From the NCBI RefSeq assembly GCF_900094545.1, contig NZ_FMAH01000013.1, forward strand, positions 56,996 to 120,995: a stretch of DNA of 64,000 nt, in the 5' to 3' direction. Below the pieces are notes generated by a model. It did not search any database. It had not been told where the DNA came from and was given only the letters and a program-made list of their open reading frames with translations. Position 1 is the stretch's first letter; every line of letters begins with the position of its first letter. Of this stretch, positions 25,224 to 36,456 are shown one piece after another. Both the position numbers and the translations under genes were made by a program. The stretch comes from Martinezella miluonensis (GTDB lineage: Bacteria > Pseudomonadota > Alphaproteobacteria > Rhizobiales > Rhizobiaceae).

Positions 25224-26393
25224 ATGACGACGTATAAATCCCCTCTTCTGCGCAACGGTCTCGTTGCCGCCGGACTGCTCTTTTTCTGCGCATCTTCCTC
25301 CCTCGCGCAGCAGGCTGGCCAGATGCCGCCGCCGCAGGTGACGGCTATCGACGTCAAGCCTCAGACCGTCGCGCTCTCCTATGAATATGCTGCGCGCATC
25401 TCCGCCTTTAGGCAAGTCGATGTGCGGGCCCGCGTCGGCGGTATCCTGTTGAAAAGGAACTTTATCGAAGGCGCCGAAGTGAAGGCGGGCGACGTGCTCT
25501 TCCTGATCGACCCGGCGTCCTACCAGGCAGCGCTCGCGCAAGCCAAGGCGCAGCTCCAGCAGGCGCAGGCTCAGCTTGAGCAGGCGCAGCGCGAAGAAAA
25601 GCGCAACATCAATCTCTTCGGGCAGAACGCCGCGACGCAGAAAGCTCGCGACGATGCGATTTCGACGCGTCAGCTGGCGGAAGCCGCGGTCGCGGCAGCG
25701 CAGGCGCAGGTTCAGACGGCGCAGCTCAATCTCGACTATACCAAGGTCACGGCGCCCATCGGTGGCATTACCAGCCTGGAGCAGGTCTCCGAAGGCAGCC
25801 TGATCGGCACGACGGGCGATAGCGGTTTGCTGACCAACATCACGCAGCTCGACCCAGTCTACGTCAACTTCTCCTTCTCGGATGCCGAGGCGGCAGAAGT
25901 TCGCCGGCTGATCGACATGAAGAAGGCGAAGGGCGAAGCACCCAATCTCGGCGTCAAGATCTCCTTCGGCGACGGCACCGGCTACGATCATGACGGTGTG
26001 GTCGATTTCACCTCCTCCACGATCGACGTATCGACGGGAACCTTGCAGGCTCGTGCCGTGGTCGACAATCCGCAGCGCCGGCTGCTGCCGGGCCAGTTCG
26101 TTCGTGCGCGGGTGACGGGCGTGTCGCTTGACAATGCCATTACCATTCCGGAAGTGGCGTTGATGCAGAGCCCGCAGGGCCAGTTCGTCTATACGATCGA
26201 CCAGGAAGGCAAGGCACACATCAACCCGGTGACGCTCGGCCAGAAGATCGGCAACAGCTGGCTGGTGCTTTCCGGCCTCAAGGCCGGCGACAGACTGATC
26301 ACCGAAGGCATCATCAAGGTGCGCCCGGGTGCGCCGGTGCAGGCGACGGCGGATGCAACGCCTAAGGACGCGAAAAAGGTGGTGCAGAACTGA
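25224..26393 (+). CDS. RND efflux periplasmic adaptor (AcrA/MexA type)
   Basis: The ATG at 25224 begins a Sec signal peptide cleaved near SLA-QQ (about residue 28); the frame is open farther upstream but runs into the promoter. The 389-residue protein has the AcrA layout: a lipoyl half ([20 protein letters not shown]), a glutamine- and alanine-rich coiled-coil hairpin (about 110-165), the second lipoyl half ([13 protein letters not shown]) and a beta-barrel with QFVRARVTG. There is no lipobox, so it is held by the pump rather than a lipid. It is joined to the pump gene by a TGATG overlap. Confidence 0.9.
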   Translation: MTTYKSPLLRNGLVAAGLLFFCASSSLAQQAGQMPPPQVTAIDVKPQTVALSYEYAARISAFRQVDVRARVGGILLKRNFIEGAEVKAGDVLFLIDPASYQAALAQAKAQLQQAQAQLEQAQREEKRNINLFGQNAATQKARDDAISTRQLAEAAVAAAQAQVQTAQLNLDYTKVTAPIGGITSLEQVSEGSLIGTTGDSGLLTNITQLDPVYVNFSFSDAEAAEVRRLIDMKKAKGEAPNLGVKISFGDGTGYDHDGVVDFTSSTIDVSTGTLQARAVVDNPQRRLLPGQFVRARVTGVSLDNAITIPEVALMQSPQGQFVYTIDQEGKAHINPVTLGQKIGNSWLVLSGLKAGDRLITEGIIKVRPGAPVQATADATPKDAKKVVQN

Positions 26394-29300
26394 TGCTAGG
26401 CAACCGATTCTTCATCGACCGCCCCGTTTTCGCGGCGGTGATCTCGATCGTCATCCTGCTTGCGGGCGCCGTCTGCCTGCGCATCCTGCCGATCGCGCAA
26501 TATCCCGAGCTGACGCCGCCGCAGGTGGTGGTGACCGCAACCTATCCCGGCGCCAGCGCCGAGACTGTGGCGCAGACCGTTGCCGCTCCGCTGGAGCAGC
26601 AGATCAACGGCGTCGAAAACATGCTCTACATGCAGTCGACGAACTCCAACAGCGGCGCGATGCAGATCACCGTGACATTTGCATTGGGCACGGATCCGGA
26701 CCAGGCGGCGATCAACGTCAACAACCGCGTGCAGCGCGCAGTCTCGACGCTGCCGCAGGACGTGACGCGATTGGGCGTCGTCGTTACCAAGCGCTCGACG
26801 TCGATCCTCGGTTTCGTGGCGATGTATTCCACCGACAGCCGCTATGACCGCACCTATGTCGGCAATTATGCGCTTCTGAACGTCATCGACGATCTCAAGC
26901 GCATTCCCGGCATCGGCGACGTCAACCTGCTCGGCGATGTCGACTACTCGATGCGTATCTGGCTGCGGCCGGACAAGCTGGCGCAGTATAATCTGACGCC
27001 GAGCGACGTCGCGACCGCGATCCAGGAGCAGAACTCCCAGTTTGCCGCCGGCCGTTTCGGCGATCAGCCCAGCAACAATCCGCAGGCCTTCACCTATACC
27101 GTGACGACGCAGGGGCGCCTGCCCGATGTCGACGCCTTCGGCGAAATCATCCTGCGCTCGACGGCCAATGCCGCAACGCTCCGGCTGAAGGATGTGGCGC
27201 GCATCGAACTCGGCACCAAGAGCTATTCGGTGCAGAGCAGCCTCAACGGTACGCCGGCGGTTCCGATCGCCGTCTATCTGCAGCCGGGCGCCAACGCGCT
27301 GAACACGATGGCGGCACTCAAGTCGCGCCTCGACGAGCTGCAGAAGTCGTTCCCGCACGGCGTCGCCTACGAGATCCCCTACGATACGACCAAGTTCATC
27401 CAGGTGTCGATCGAGGAGGTGGTGCATACCTTCATTGAGGCGATCCTTCTCGTGGTCATCGTCGTCTTCGTCTTCCTGCAGAACTGGCGGGCGACGCTGA
27501 TCCCGATCATCGCGGTGCCGATCTCGATCATCGGCACCTTCGCCGGCATGTATCTGCTCGGCTTCTCGATCAACCTTCTGACGCTGTTCGGCCTGGTGCT
27601 GGCGATCGGTATCGTGGTGGACGACGCCATCGTCGTGCTCGAAAACGTCGAGCGCCTGATGGCGACGGAGAAGCTGTCGCCGAAGAAGGCTGCCATCAAG
27701 GCGATGGGCGAAGTGACCGGCCCGGTCATCGCCATCGTGCTCGTACTTTGCGCCGTGTTCATCCCGGTCTCCTTCATGGGCGGGCTGGCGGGCCAGATGT
27801 ACAAGCAGTTCGCCGTCACCATCGCGATCTCGGTCACTCTGTCCGGTATCGTGGCGCTGACGCTGACGCCAGCACTCTGCGCGCTGATCCTGAAGCCCGG
27901 CCATCATGAGCCGATCCTGCCTTTCCGCATTTTCAACCGTGCTTTCGACCGGTTGACGGCGGGCTATGCAGCCGGTGTCGCCTTCTTCCTGAAGCGCGTC
28001 ATCGTCGGCTGCGTGCTGGTTGCCGGCCTGCTCGGCGTGACCGGCTATCTCTTCTACACGCTGCCGGGATCGCTGGTGCCGGATGAAGACCAGGGTTCGC
28101 TGTTCCAGATCGCCATCCTCCCACCGGCTGCCTCGCTCACGCGTACGCAGGCCGTCATGGACGAGGCTCTGGTCAATACCAAGAAGCTGCCGGGCGTCGA
28201 AAACGTCTTTGCGGTTTCGGGCTTCGATCTTCTGTCGGGTGGTCTGAAGAGCAGCGCCGGTGTCGCCTTCGTGACGCTGAAGGACTGGAGCGAGCGCAAG
28301 ACGCCGGAGCTCGATGCCCGCAATCTCGCAGGTCCGATCATCGGCGCCAACATGGGCATCAAGGATGCCATGGTGCTTGCCTTCAATCCGCCGCCGATCA
28401 TGGGTCTCTCGACGACTGGCGGTTTCGAAGTCTATCTGCAGGATCGCAGCGGCAAGGGCGTGGCAGGGCTTTCCGATCAGGCGCAGAAGCTGGTGGCGGC
28501 CGCCTCCAAGCGGCCGGAGCTTGCGGGCGTCCGCACGACGCTCGACACCAACGTTCCGCAGTTCCGCGCCGATCTCGACCGCGAGAAGGCCAAGGCGCTC
28601 GGCGTGCCGATCAACTCGGTCTTCGATGCCATGCAGGCGACCTTCGGCAGCCTCTATGTGAACGACTTCACGCTGTACGGCCGCAACTATCAGGTCAACC
28701 TGCAGTCGGAAGCGCCGTTCCGCGAATCGCCTGACGATCTGCGCCAGGTCTTCGTGCGTTCCGACAGCGGCAAGATGATCCCGCTCGACACGCTCATCAA
28801 GGTGACGCGCGCCATCGGGCCGGACCAACTCGAACGCTACAACGCCTTCAATGCCGCCAAGATCACCGGCAACCCGGCGCCCGGCTATACGTCAGGCGAT
28901 GCGATTAAGGCCATGCAGCAGGTGGCGGCCGAAACCTTGCCGCAAGGCTTCCAGATCGCCTGGACGGGCTCCGCCTATCAGGAGCTGGAGACCAGCGGTG
29001 CCGGCACGCAGGCGATGGTCTTCGGCGTCATCATGGTGTTCCTGATCCTCGCTGCGCAGTATGAAAAGTGGAGCCTGCCGCTTGCCGTCATCACCGCGAT
29101 CCCCTTCGCGCTGTTCGGCGCGCTGCTTGCCACCTATCTGCGCGGGCTCACCAACGACGTCTACTTCCAGATCGGCATGGTGACGCTGATCGGCCTGGCG
29201 GCGAAGAACGCCATCCTGATCGTCGAGTTCGCGGTGCTGAAACGCAAGGAAGGCATGAGTGCGGCCGAGGCGGCGATCGAGGCGGCGCGTCTGCGCTTCC

Positions 29301-29545
29301 GCCCGATCGTGATGACCTCGCTCGCCTTCATCCTCGGCGTCGTGCCGCTGGCCATCAGCAGCGGTGCGGGTTCGGCGAGCCGGCACGCCATCGGCACCGG
29401 CGTCATCGGCGGTATGCTGGCGGCGACCTTCATCGCCACCTTCTTCATCCCGATGTTCTACCGCCTGATCGCCTGGAAGCAGCCGAAGCCGGAGGAGGAT
29501 GACGAAGTCATCGATCAACGCCCGCATGCGCAGGCGGCGGAGTAG
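26393..29545 (+). CDS. RND multidrug efflux transporter (AcrB/MexB type, HAE1)
   Basis: This 1050-residue inner-membrane pump has 12 predicted helices and two large periplasmic loops. The proton-relay residues are visible: the Asp pair in [15 protein letters not shown] (helix 4) and the Lys in [14 protein letters not shown] (helix 10). It works with the adaptor just upstream, and with an outer-membrane channel not encoded here, to expel drugs or plant toxins. Control is probably by the divergent TetR gene. Close full-length match to the family; no defects seen. Confidence 0.93.
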   Translation: MLGNRFFIDRPVFAAVISIVILLAGAVCLRILPIAQYPELTPPQVVVTATYPGASAETVAQTVAAPLEQQINGVENMLYMQSTNSNSGAMQITVTFALGTDPDQAAINVNNRVQRAVSTLPQDVTRLGVVVTKRSTSILGFVAMYSTDSRYDRTYVGNYALLNVIDDLKRIPGIGDVNLLGDVDYSMRIWLRPDKLAQYNLTPSDVATAIQEQNSQFAAGRFGDQPSNNPQAFTYTVTTQGRLPDVDAFGEIILRSTANAATLRLKDVARIELGTKSYSVQSSLNGTPAVPIAVYLQPGANALNTMAALKSRLDELQKSFPHGVAYEIPYDTTKFIQVSIEEVVHTFIEAILLVVIVVFVFLQNWRATLIPIIAVPISIIGTFAGMYLLGFSINLLTLFGLVLAIGIVVDDAIVVLENVERLMATEKLSPKKAAIKAMGEVTGPVIAIVLVLCAVFIPVSFMGGLAGQMYKQFAVTIAISVTLSGIVALTLTPALCALILKPGHHEPILPFRIFNRAFDRLTAGYAAGVAFFLKRVIVGCVLVAGLLGVTGYLFYTLPGSLVPDEDQGSLFQIAILPPAASLTRTQAVMDEALVNTKKLPGVENVFAVSGFDLLSGGLKSSAGVAFVTLKDWSERKTPELDARNLAGPIIGANMGIKDAMVLAFNPPPIMGLSTTGGFEVYLQDRSGKGVAGLSDQAQKLVAAASKRPELAGVRTTLDTNVPQFRADLDREKAKALGVPINSVFDAMQATFGSLYVNDFTLYGRNYQVNLQSEAPFRESPDDLRQVFVRSDSGKMIPLDTLIKVTRAIGPDQLERYNAFNAAKITGNPAPGYTSGDAIKAMQQVAAETLPQGFQIAWTGSAYQELETSGAGTQAMVFGVIMVFLILAAQYEKWSLPLAVITAIPFALFGALLATYLRGLTNDVYFQIGMVTLIGLAAKNAILIVEFAVLKRKEGMSAAEAAIEAARLRFRPIVMTSLAFILGVVPLAISSGAGSASRHAIGTGVIGGMLAATFIATFFIPMFYRLIAWKQPKPEEDDEVIDQRPHAQAAE

Positions 29546-29565
29546 GGTTTTCTGCTCTGTCCGCC

Positions 29566-29973
29566 TCAGCTTTCCTGCGGGCTGATGAGCGTGACGGACC
29601 GGAAATAGGTTCGGAAGCGCTTCGTATCGCGTGTCAGGAGGGATAGGCCGCTGACTGCCGCATGGGCGCCAATGAAGAAATCGGGCAGGACGCCGCCACG
29701 CGTCCCACCCGATTTCCTATATTGAGCGAAAACCTTGGCGGCGAGGAAAAGCGCCTCCCGCGGCATCGGCTCGATGCGTAGACCGGTCTCGGCAAGCATC
29801 TCGTCGAGATCCTCGATCCTGTCGTAACGCACGGATATCTCGGCATAGACGACATCATTGATACACAATGGGCCGAGAAGGCTCGCGGCGTCGAGTTGCG
29901 CGAGTGACCAGTCGTACCACACGGGGTCGTTCGTGATGATGTCCAGCAATATGTTGGAATCGACAAAGATCAC
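29566..29973 (-). CDS. PIN-domain toxin, VapC-like
   Basis: This 135-residue protein has the PIN acidic residues D5 (FVDSNILLD), E45 (YAEIS), D98 (LPDFFIGAHA) and D116 (LTRDTKRF), expected to bind Mg and cleave RNA. Its start lies 1 nt after the stop of the AbrB-type antitoxin gene. The AbrB/PIN pairing is one of the standard VapBC layouts. The RNA target is unknown, commonly tRNA in this family. Confidence 0.88.
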   Translation of the reverse strand: MIFVDSNILLDIITNDPVWYDWSLAQLDAASLLGPLCINDVVYAEISVRYDRIEDLDEMLAETGLRIEPMPREALFLAAKVFAQYRKSGGTRGGVLPDFFIGAHAAVSGLSLLTRDTKRFRTYFRSVTLISPQES

Positions 29974-29974
29974 C

Positions 29975-30208
29975 TCAGTCGTCGCCGCGCGTCAAAGCCA
30001 TGATTTCGTCGGTGGTCATTCCTTTTCCGGCATGACCACGGAATTTGGTGAATCGACTGGTCTGCTTCTGCGCATCCGCCGGGACGACGACGATATTGCC
30101 GTCAGGCATGCGGCGGAAATCGACCTGGCTACCAGGACCTATTCCGAGCATGTCGCGGACGGCCTTCGGAATCGTGACCTGTCCCTTTGCTGTAACGGTG
30201 GTACTCAT
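29975..30208 (-). CDS. AbrB/MazE-type antitoxin, VapB-like
   Basis: This 77-residue protein has the swapped-hairpin AbrB DNA-binding domain: TVTAKGQVTIPKAVRDMLGI followed by GSQVDFR and GNIVVVPA. The last 25 residues would wrap the toxin. It is first in a two-gene operon with the PIN toxin, 1 nt apart. An inverted repeat just upstream (30220-30247) is a likely site for autoregulation. Confidence 0.88.
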   Translation of the reverse strand: MSTTVTAKGQVTIPKAVRDMLGIGPGSQVDFRRMPDGNIVVVPADAQKQTSRFTKFRGHAGKGMTTDEIMALTRGDD

Positions 30209-30219
30209 CGTATGCCTCG

Positions 30220-30247
30220 GTAATGATCTCTAAGAAAGAGGTATTAC
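30220..30247. promoter_or_regulatory. Inverted repeat upstream of the AbrB/PIN module
   Basis: GTAATGATCTCT and AGAGGTATTAC form an imperfect inverted repeat around a 5-nt centre, 12 bp before the antitoxin start. Autoregulatory sites of toxin-antitoxin operons lie in this position. Confidence 0.4.
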
Positions 30248-30296
30248 TTTCGGCGACTAAGTTCAAGGTAACGGACCGACCGCTGCGCAGGATCCA

Positions 30297-30911
30297 TCAC
30301 ATCGGCGGCATGGTGCCGTTGAGGCCGACGGCGACGCGGTCGGCCGATACCGTCGAGTCGCCGCTCCGCTCGCCGGTGATGAAGACGCCGGCGCCGGGCT
30401 TGAGGTCGCTTTTCGTGGCGGCGGCCAAGGTTACGACCGGCGTGCCCTTGGGGATGTTGATCTTGCGCTCGCCACCCTTGTAGGTGAGCGTCAATGTCGG
30501 GCCGTTGACCGAGGTTACGGCATTGGCGACGGTGGCATTGGTCATCGAGCCGTTCGGCGCCGAATCCCATGGGCGGTCGCCTTCGCCGGTTCCCTTCATC
30601 GAGGCGGGGAAGATGACGACTTCTATGGCGCCGTTGATGCCACTGTTGGTTGGTTGCGAGGCGATGCCGACGAAGTCACCGGGCTTGATGTCGCTGACGG
30701 CAGCCTGAACGACACCGCCGACCTGCAAGCCGGATTTCAGCGCGACCGTGACGTCCTTGCCGTCGCGGGACTTGACCTTGAGCGTATCGCCATCGAGGCT
30801 CTCTACGGTGCCGCGCACTTTCACGCGCTCGGCGGCATCAGCGCTTTGCAGCGCTGCAAGCATGGCGACGGAGAGCGTCAGCGCGCTCGCGATCAGACGT
30901 TTGTGATGCAT
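30297..30911 (-). CDS. Periplasmic protein of unknown function (DUF5666-like repeats)
   Basis: This 204-residue protein has a Sec signal peptide cleaved after SADA (about residue 26). The mature part has two similar segments of short beta strands: VKVRGTVESLDGDTLKVKSR...VTVALKSG...DIKPGDFVGI and, later, ...VTSVNGPTLTLTYKGGERKI...DLKPGAGVFITG. This resembles two OB-like DUF5666 domains in tandem. It probably resides in the periplasm. No enzymatic motif is visible, and it stands alone. Confidence 0.7.
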   Translation of the reverse strand: MHHKRLIASALTLSVAMLAALQSADAAERVKVRGTVESLDGDTLKVKSRDGKDVTVALKSGLQVGGVVQAAVSDIKPGDFVGIASQPTNSGINGAIEVVIFPASMKGTGEGDRPWDSAPNGSMTNATVANAVTSVNGPTLTLTYKGGERKINIPKGTPVVTLAAATKSDLKPGAGVFITGERSGDSTVSADRVAVGLNGTMPPM

Positions 30912-31223
30912 GGGGAGTGTCTCCCTTAAGATTTCGGCCGAGCGATATGCCGGTCGATCTTGATACGAGGGTTGGAGCCGGTCGGCAGTGTGCTGGGCAA
31001 TGCGCCTGCGGCCATCTGCGCCACGATCCTATGCGCCGCTTGCGTCATTCGCCATTCAAACAAGCGTGAGATAGCCGTCTCGGCCGGCGAGGTCAAAAAT
31101 TCCTGGAAAAGGACAGGTATTTCCCGGAACATTAGTCATTGCTTAACGTTTATCGCTAGACTGCGCTGGTTATCTCGAATTCCCTATCGCGCGTTGCGCT
31201 GGGCTGGGAGATTGGAGAACGAA
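30912..31223. other. Intergenic region without a recognisable gene
   Basis: Bases between the DUF5666-like gene and the small membrane-peptide frame. A 68-codon minus-strand frame (30926-31132) has no homology I recognise and no ribosome-binding site. The end (about 31195-31215) carries the ribosome-binding site of the next frame. Nothing else is evident. Confidence 0.35.
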
Positions 31224-31376
31224 ATGACCGCGATTCGTCCGCTTCTGATTGGAATCCTCTTGATTCTGTCATTGGTTCTGATTGCGCTCAGCATCCTGCT
31301 GGTCAATCCCGGCCATCCTATACGTCAATCCGAGAGTCTCATCCCGCCGCCGACCGAGTCTCCGCAGCGTCCCTAG
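31224..31376 (+). CDS. Small single-pass membrane protein
   Basis: This 50-residue frame is preceded by GGAG 7 nt before the ATG. It reads MTAIRPLLIGILLILSLVLI and continues hydrophobic to about residue 28, followed by a proline-rich hydrophilic tail (HPIRQSES...PPPTES). One membrane helix is clear. I do not recognise a family. A repeat of the R1 type begins at its stop codon. It is plausible as a real small protein, but the evidence is only the start site and the hydrophobic profile. Confidence 0.45.
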   Translation: MTAIRPLLIGILLILSLVLIALSILLVNPGHPIRQSESLIPPPTESPQRP

Positions 31377-31420
31377 AGCATTTCCAGGAAAACCGCTGCG
31401 CACTTTTGCTGGAGTTGCTT
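31374..31420 (-). repeat. Intergenic repeat related to the R1/R2 box
   Basis: TAGAGCATTTCCAGGAAAAC, then CGCTGCGCACTTTTGCTGGA, then GTTGCT, shares the GGAAAACCGCTGCNCACTTTT core and the final TTGCT with R2. The left end differs, so it is a variant of the family. No hairpin follows. It lies between a small frame and the hutC stop. Confidence 0.55.
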
Positions 31421-32166
31421 TAGCTTGCAGGCGTAAAGCGCGCCACAAGGCTATGGCGATCACCGGGATAGGTGAGGCGGACGTGGGTTATCGGGCCTGA
31501 GGGACTCCATGTGCGTCGTTCGACCACGAGGCAGGCCGTGCCTTTGGCGACGTCGAGGCTCGCAGCTGCTTCGCCCTCTGCGGATATGGCGCGGATTTGA
31601 TGTTCGGCGGTGCTCCAGGGCACCTGATTAATCAGCCAGGGGCCTGGTGGCAGGGTGGTGAAGTCGGCATTGGCTGCGTCCGGTACGGCATCGAGATTGA
31701 TGACGCGGTCTTCCAGGCAGAAGGGTCGCGAACCGGCATAGTGGATGCAGGTGATTTCAAGCACGGTAACCGGGCCGGCAAATTGCAGGCGGCGGGAGTC
31801 TTCCGGGCGGCCACGCCGCTCGGCCAGTTTCACGAGCTTGTACGAATAGGGCAGGTTGAGCGACAGGATTTCCGACTTGATGTCGTGGATTTCCAGTATC
31901 GCCGATTGCGCCTGCGGATGTGTGACGAAGCTGCCCGAACGCTTTCGCCGCTCGATCAGCCCGGCGCGGGCAAGCTGGGTCAGCACCTTGTTCACCGTCA
32001 TGCGCGAACAGTCATACTGCTCCGCAAGAGCAAGTTCGAAGGGAATGCGATGACCCGGCGGCCAAGCGCCAGAGACGATCTGGTTCTCGATATCGCTCAG
32101 GATACGCTGATGCAGTGTCGCCTCTTTGGCTGTGGCCATGCTGCCCATCTTTTCCGTGTGAGACAT
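31420..32166 (-). CDS. hutC: GntR-family repressor of histidine utilisation
   Basis: The ATG at 32166 has a GGGGGGAA site just upstream; the product is 248 residues. The N-terminal winged helix of GntR type (ELALAEQYDCSRMTVNKVLT) is followed by a UTRA ligand domain (LEITCIHYAGSRPFCLEDR, AEHQIRAISAEGEAAASLDV, RLTYPGDRHSLVARF). HutC represses hut genes until it binds urocanate. It follows hutF with a 56-nt gap and is probably co-transcribed. The likely operator is the ATGTATATACAT palindrome between hutF and hutI. Confidence 0.92.
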   Translation of the reverse strand: MSHTEKMGSMATAKEATLHQRILSDIENQIVSGAWPPGHRIPFELALAEQYDCSRMTVNKVLTQLARAGLIERRKRSGSFVTHPQAQSAILEIHDIKSEILSLNLPYSYKLVKLAERRGRPEDSRRLQFAGPVTVLEITCIHYAGSRPFCLEDRVINLDAVPDAANADFTTLPPGPWLINQVPWSTAEHQIRAISAEGEAAASLDVAKGTACLVVERRTWSPSGPITHVRLTYPGDRHSLVARFTPAS

Positions 32167-32222
32167 GGATTCCCCCCGAAGCACTTCATTAAGGATCAAT
32201 CGACGGGAGGAAAAGCAGTTTC

Positions 32223-33566
32223 TTAGTTGATGAGTTCGCCCATCGCCTTAAGGAAGCGCGCGGAGATTGCCTCTCTCTTCTGGTGACGTCCGCCTTCGAC
32301 CTGCTTGCGGCCCAGAACCCAGACGCCGTCGACCTTGACGCCGCCGGCAAAGGTCCAATGGTCAAGAATGCGGTCGCCGGAGAGGTAAGGCACAGCGCTT
32401 GTGTCGAGCGAAACAATGTCGGCATGGTTGCCGACGGCAAGCCCAGCCTTGGCTTTCAGCGCCGTACCGCCGCCGGCTAGTGCGCCGTCGAACAGCATGC
32501 GGGCGGTCGAACCGCCCGTCGAAGCGATGACATTGCGGGCGCGGAGCGCTAGACGCTGCGAATATTCGAGCTGCCGCAGCTCTTCCGGCACTGAAATCAG
32601 GATATTGGAGTCCGAGCCGATGCCGTAGCGACCACCTTCCTCGAGGAAGAGGGGCGCTGGGAAGACGCCGTCGCCGAGATTGGCTTCGGTGATCGGGCAG
32701 AGGCCGGCAATCGCGCCGCTCCTTGCCATGCGCCGGGTTTCATCCTCGGTCATATGCGTGGCGTGGATCAGGCACCAGCGGCTATCGACGGGGGCATGAT
32801 CGAGCAGCCATTGCACCGGCCGCGCACCTGACCAGGCAATGCAATCTTCCACTTCCTTCATCTGCTCGGCGACGTGGATATGGATCGGCCCGTCGCCCGC
32901 CATCGGCACCAGCTTTGCCAATTCTTCGGGTGTGACGGCGCGCAGGCTGTGCGGCGCAATGCCAAGCTCGGCGCCGGGTAGGCGGCTCGTCACCGTGCGG
33001 CAGCCGGCCATTAGTGCCTCGAAGCTTTCGAGCGAGTTGATGAAGCGGCGCTGGCCATCGATCGGCGCTGCACCGCCGAAGCCGGAATGGGCGTAGAAGA
33101 CGGGCAGGAGCGTCAATGCAATGCCGGTTTCGGCGCTGGCCGCGCCGATGCGCTCGGCCAGTTCGGCGATATTGGCATAGGGACTGCCGTCCTTGTCGTG
33201 GTGCAAATAATGAAATTCGCCGACGCGCGAGAAGCCGGCCTCGAGCATCTCCATATAGAGCTGCGCGGCGACCGCCTCGATATGGTCGGGGGTCATCGAC
33301 AGGGCGAACTTGTACATGACGGTGCGCCAGCTCCAGAAGCTGTCGTTCGCCGGGCCTCGAACTTCGGCAAGGCCGGCCATTGCGCGCTGGAAGGCGTGGC
33401 TGTGCAGGTTCGGCACCGCGGGCACGAGCATATCCTGCCTGTCGTCGCCGGCTTCGGGCGCGACGCCCATCGCGATGTCGGCGATGCGGCCGTCCTTAAG
33501 GGTCAATCGCACATTCTCGTGCCATCCGTCGCCAAGCAATGCCGTGCGTGCATGAAGTGTCGTCAT
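32223..33566 (-). CDS. hutF: Formimidoylglutamate deiminase
   Basis: This 447-residue protein belongs to the amidohydrolase superfamily. Metal ligands are H55 and H57 (NLHSHAFQ), a His in HIHVAEQ, one in CLIHATH and the Asp of GIGSDSN. HutF hydrolyses N-formimino-L-glutamate to N-formyl-L-glutamate and ammonia, the marker of the five-step histidine pathway. It is transcribed away from hutI-hutH-hutU-hutD and upstream of hutC. The enzyme completing this route, HutG, is not in the window. Confidence 0.93.
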   Translation of the reverse strand: MTTLHARTALLGDGWHENVRLTLKDGRIADIAMGVAPEAGDDRQDMLVPAVPNLHSHAFQRAMAGLAEVRGPANDSFWSWRTVMYKFALSMTPDHIEAVAAQLYMEMLEAGFSRVGEFHYLHHDKDGSPYANIAELAERIGAASAETGIALTLLPVFYAHSGFGGAAPIDGQRRFINSLESFEALMAGCRTVTSRLPGAELGIAPHSLRAVTPEELAKLVPMAGDGPIHIHVAEQMKEVEDCIAWSGARPVQWLLDHAPVDSRWCLIHATHMTEDETRRMARSGAIAGLCPITEANLGDGVFPAPLFLEEGGRYGIGSDSNILISVPEELRQLEYSQRLALRARNVIASTGGSTARMLFDGALAGGGTALKAKAGLAVGNHADIVSLDTSAVPYLSGDRILDHWTFAGGVKVDGVWVLGRKQVEGGRHQKREAISARFLKAMGELIN

Positions 33567-33624
33567 GGTCTCACCCTTTCCTTTTGAGCAGAGAGTCCAA
33601 AATCCCTCTTGCCAGCTTTTTAAT

Positions 33625-33636
33625 ATGTATATACAT
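33625..33636. promoter_or_regulatory. Palindrome, likely HutC operator
   Basis: ATGTATATACAT is a perfect 12-bp palindrome in the 100-bp gap between divergent hutF and hutI. GntR/HutC-type regulators bind TGTA-TACA sites, so one repressor could control both transcripts here. Confidence 0.6.
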
Positions 33637-33666
33637 TATGGGCCAACGAGGAAAGGCGTAAAGCTG

Positions 33667-34920
33667 ATGGGTGGGAACAATTTTTCCGAAGATAGCAAGG
33701 AAAACGGGGCGACAAGCCGCGTATGGCGCAATGCGCGTCTTGCAACCATGGTAGAGGGCGAGGCCCGGCTCGGCGTGATCGAGAAGGGTGCCATCCTGAC
33801 GAAGGACGGCCGTATCGTCTTTGCCGGCCATGAAGCCGACCTTCCCGATACTTCCGGTGCTGAAAGCATCGATCTCGATGGCCGCTGGGTTACGCCCGGC
33901 CTCGTCGATTGCCACACGCATATCGTCTATGGCGGCAATCGAGCCCGTGAATTCGAAATGCGGCTGGAGGGTGCAAGCTACGAAGAAATCGCCCGCGCCG
34001 GCGGCGGCATCGTCTCGTCCGTGAACGCGACCCGCGCACTGTCGGTCGACGAGCTTGTCGCCGTTGCGCTGCCGCGCCTCGACACGCTGCTGGCCGAAGG
34101 CGTCACCACCATCGAGGTGAAGTCGGGCTACGGCCTCAACATCCCATCCGAATTGAAGATGCTGCAGGCCGCTCGCAAGCTTGAGACGGTCCGCCCCGTT
34201 CGCGTCGTCACATCTTATCTGGCCGCCCATGCCACCCCGGCAGACTATAAGGGCCGCAACGGCGATTACATCGACGATGTCGTCCTGCCCGGATTGAAGC
34301 AGGCACATGCCGAAGGCCTCGTCGATGCCGTCGACGGCTTCTGCGAAGGGATTGCCTTCTCGACGGCGGAAATCGCCCGGGTCTTCGATCTTGCCAAATC
34401 GCTCGGCATTCCGGTGAAGCTGCATGCGGAACAGCTCTCCAATCTCGGCGGCGCCAAGCTTGCCGCCTCCTATGGCGCGCTATCAGCCGATCATATCGAA
34501 TATCTCGACGAGGACGGCGTCAGGGCGATGGCTGCGGCCGGGACCGTTGCGGTCCTGCTGCCGGGGGCGTTCTATGCTATCAATGAGAAGCAGAAGCCGC
34601 CGGTCAAGGCGCTCCGCGAAGCGGGCGTTTCGATAGCCGTTGCCACCGACTGCAATCCCGGCACCTCGCCGCTGACCTCGATGCTGCTGACCATGAATAT
34701 GGCTGCCACGCTTTTCGGCCTGACGGTCGAGGAATGCATCGCCGGCGCCACCCGCGAAGGTGCGCGCGCCCTTGGCCTGCTGGCCGAGACGGGTACGCTG
34801 GAAGCCGGAAAGTCCGCCGATTTTGCCATATGGGATGTCGAAAGCCTTGCGGAGCTTGTCTACCGCATCGGCTTCAATCCCCTTCACGCCCATGTCTTCA
34901 AGGGAAAAAGGTTCAACTGA
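33667..34920 (+). CDS. hutI: Imidazolonepropionase
   Basis: The start at 33667 ([10 protein letters not shown]) has AGGAAAGG upstream and gives 417 residues, the normal length. It is an amidohydrolase with metal ligands H83/H85 ([10 protein letters not shown]), a His in KLHAEQLS, a His in SADHIEYL and Asp in [10 protein letters not shown]. It opens the imidazolone ring to N-formimino-L-glutamate, the third step of histidine breakdown. hutH starts within its stop codon (TGATG), so the two are translationally coupled. Confidence 0.93.
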   Translation: MGGNNFSEDSKENGATSRVWRNARLATMVEGEARLGVIEKGAILTKDGRIVFAGHEADLPDTSGAESIDLDGRWVTPGLVDCHTHIVYGGNRAREFEMRLEGASYEEIARAGGGIVSSVNATRALSVDELVAVALPRLDTLLAEGVTTIEVKSGYGLNIPSELKMLQAARKLETVRPVRVVTSYLAAHATPADYKGRNGDYIDDVVLPGLKQAHAEGLVDAVDGFCEGIAFSTAEIARVFDLAKSLGIPVKLHAEQLSNLGGAKLAASYGALSADHIEYLDEDGVRAMAAAGTVAVLLPGAFYAINEKQKPPVKALREAGVSIAVATDCNPGTSPLTSMLLTMNMAATLFGLTVEECIAGATREGARALGLLAETGTLEAGKSADFAIWDVESLAELVYRIGFNPLHAHVFKGKRFN

Positions 34921-36455
34921 TGACTATCGTTCTCCATCCGGGTTCCGTGTCGCTGCAGCAATTGGCGACGATCTACTGGACCGGCGAGCCGGCGAGGCTC
35001 GATGCTTCCTTCGATGCCGGCATTGCCAAGGCGGCGGCCCGCATCGCTGAAATCGCAGCCGGCAATGCGCCTGTTTACGGCATCAACACCGGCTTCGGCA
35101 AACTGGCATCCATCAAGATCGACAGCGCCGATGTCGCCACGCTTCAGCGCAATCTCATTCTCTCGCATTGCTGCGGCATCGGCCAGCCGCTGCCGGAGAA
35201 TGTCGTTCGCCTCATCATGTCGTTGAAGCTGGTTTCGCTCGGCCGCGGCGCCTCCGGCGTGCGGCTTGAACTGGTGCGGCTGATCGAGGGCATGCTTGAA
35301 AAGGGTGTCGTACCCCTCATTCCGGAAAAGGGTTCGGTCGGCGCCTCGGGCGATCTCGCACCGCTCGCCCATATGACCGCCGTCATGATGGGTCATGGTG
35401 AAGCCTTTTATGCCGGCGAACAGCTTTCCGGCGCAGCAGCGCTCGAAAAGGCCGGCCTGAAGCCGGTCGTGCTCGCCGCCAAGGAAGGGCTGGCGCTGAT
35501 CAACGGCACACAGGTATCGACCGGGCTTGCGCTTGCCGGCCTCTTCCGCGCCCATCGTGCCGCTCAGGCAGCCCTCATCACCGGCGCTATGTCGACCGAT
35601 GCCGCCATGGGCTCTTCCGCCCCGTTCCATCCCGACATTCATACACTGCGCGGCCATAAGGGCCAGATCGATACCGCTGCAGCCCTTCGCGGTCTGCTTG
35701 CCGGTTCCGTGATCCGTGAGAGCCATATCGAAGGCGATGAGCGCGTACAGGATCCCTATTGCATCCGCTGCCAGCCACAGGTGGACGGCGCCTGCCTCGA
35801 TCTCCTGCGTTCGGTTGGACGCACGCTCGAAATCGAAGCCAACGCCGTCACCGACAATCCGCTTGTCCTGTCGGACAATTCCGTCGTTTCCGGCGGTAAT
35901 TTCCATGCCGAGCCGGTTGCCTTCGCCGCCGACCAGATCGCGATTGCCGTTTGCGAGATCGGCGCGATCGCGCAGCGCCGTATTGCACTGCTGGTCGACC
36001 CCGCACTCAGCTACGGCCTGCCGGCCTTCCTGGCGAAGAAGCCGGGCCTAAACTCCGGCCTGATGATTGCCGAAGTGACCTCGGCCGCGCTGATGTCTGA
36101 AAACAAGCAGATGTCGCATCCGGCCTCCGTCGACTCGACGCCGACCTCGGCCAACCAGGAAGATCATGTCTCCATGGCCTGCCATGGTGCGCGCCGCCTG
36201 CTGCAGATGACCGAAAACCTCTTCGGCATCATCGGCATCGAGGCGCTGACGGCTGCCCAGGGTGTGGAACTGCGCGCGCCGCTGATCACCAGCCCGGAAC
36301 TGACCCTTGCCATCGCTACCATCCGCGCTGCCGTACCTTCGCTGGAGGTAGACCGCTACATGGCAAACGACCTCAAGGCCGCCAGCGAGCTCATCGGCTC
36401 CGGTGCGCTCAATGCCTCGATTTCAACCGACATCCTGCCCTCCTTGGAGATGTGA
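34920..36455 (+). CDS. hutH: Histidine ammonia-lyase
   Basis: This 511-residue protein starts at the ATG overlapping the hutI stop. The MIO cofactor forms from A142-S143-G144 in [14 protein letters not shown], and the active-site Tyr lies in [12 protein letters not shown] near residue 53. Further family motifs are [16 protein letters not shown] and QEDHVSMA. It removes ammonia from L-histidine to give trans-urocanate, the first step of the pathway and the source of the HutC inducer. hutU follows after 1 nt. Confidence 0.95.
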   Translation: MTIVLHPGSVSLQQLATIYWTGEPARLDASFDAGIAKAAARIAEIAAGNAPVYGINTGFGKLASIKIDSADVATLQRNLILSHCCGIGQPLPENVVRLIMSLKLVSLGRGASGVRLELVRLIEGMLEKGVVPLIPEKGSVGASGDLAPLAHMTAVMMGHGEAFYAGEQLSGAAALEKAGLKPVVLAAKEGLALINGTQVSTGLALAGLFRAHRAAQAALITGAMSTDAAMGSSAPFHPDIHTLRGHKGQIDTAAALRGLLAGSVIRESHIEGDERVQDPYCIRCQPQVDGACLDLLRSVGRTLEIEANAVTDNPLVLSDNSVVSGGNFHAEPVAFAADQIAIAVCEIGAIAQRRIALLVDPALSYGLPAFLAKKPGLNSGLMIAEVTSAALMSENKQMSHPASVDSTPTSANQEDHVSMACHGARRLLQMTENLFGIIGIEALTAAQGVELRAPLITSPELTLAIATIRAAVPSLEVDRYMANDLKAASELIGSGALNASISTDILPSLEM

Positions 36456-36456
36456 C

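Noticed and set aside
26396..28828. 810-codon open frame on the minus strand
   Set aside because: It lies entirely antisense to a full-length RND pump; the composition (Arg, Asp, His rich, no domains) is what high-GC antisense frames give.
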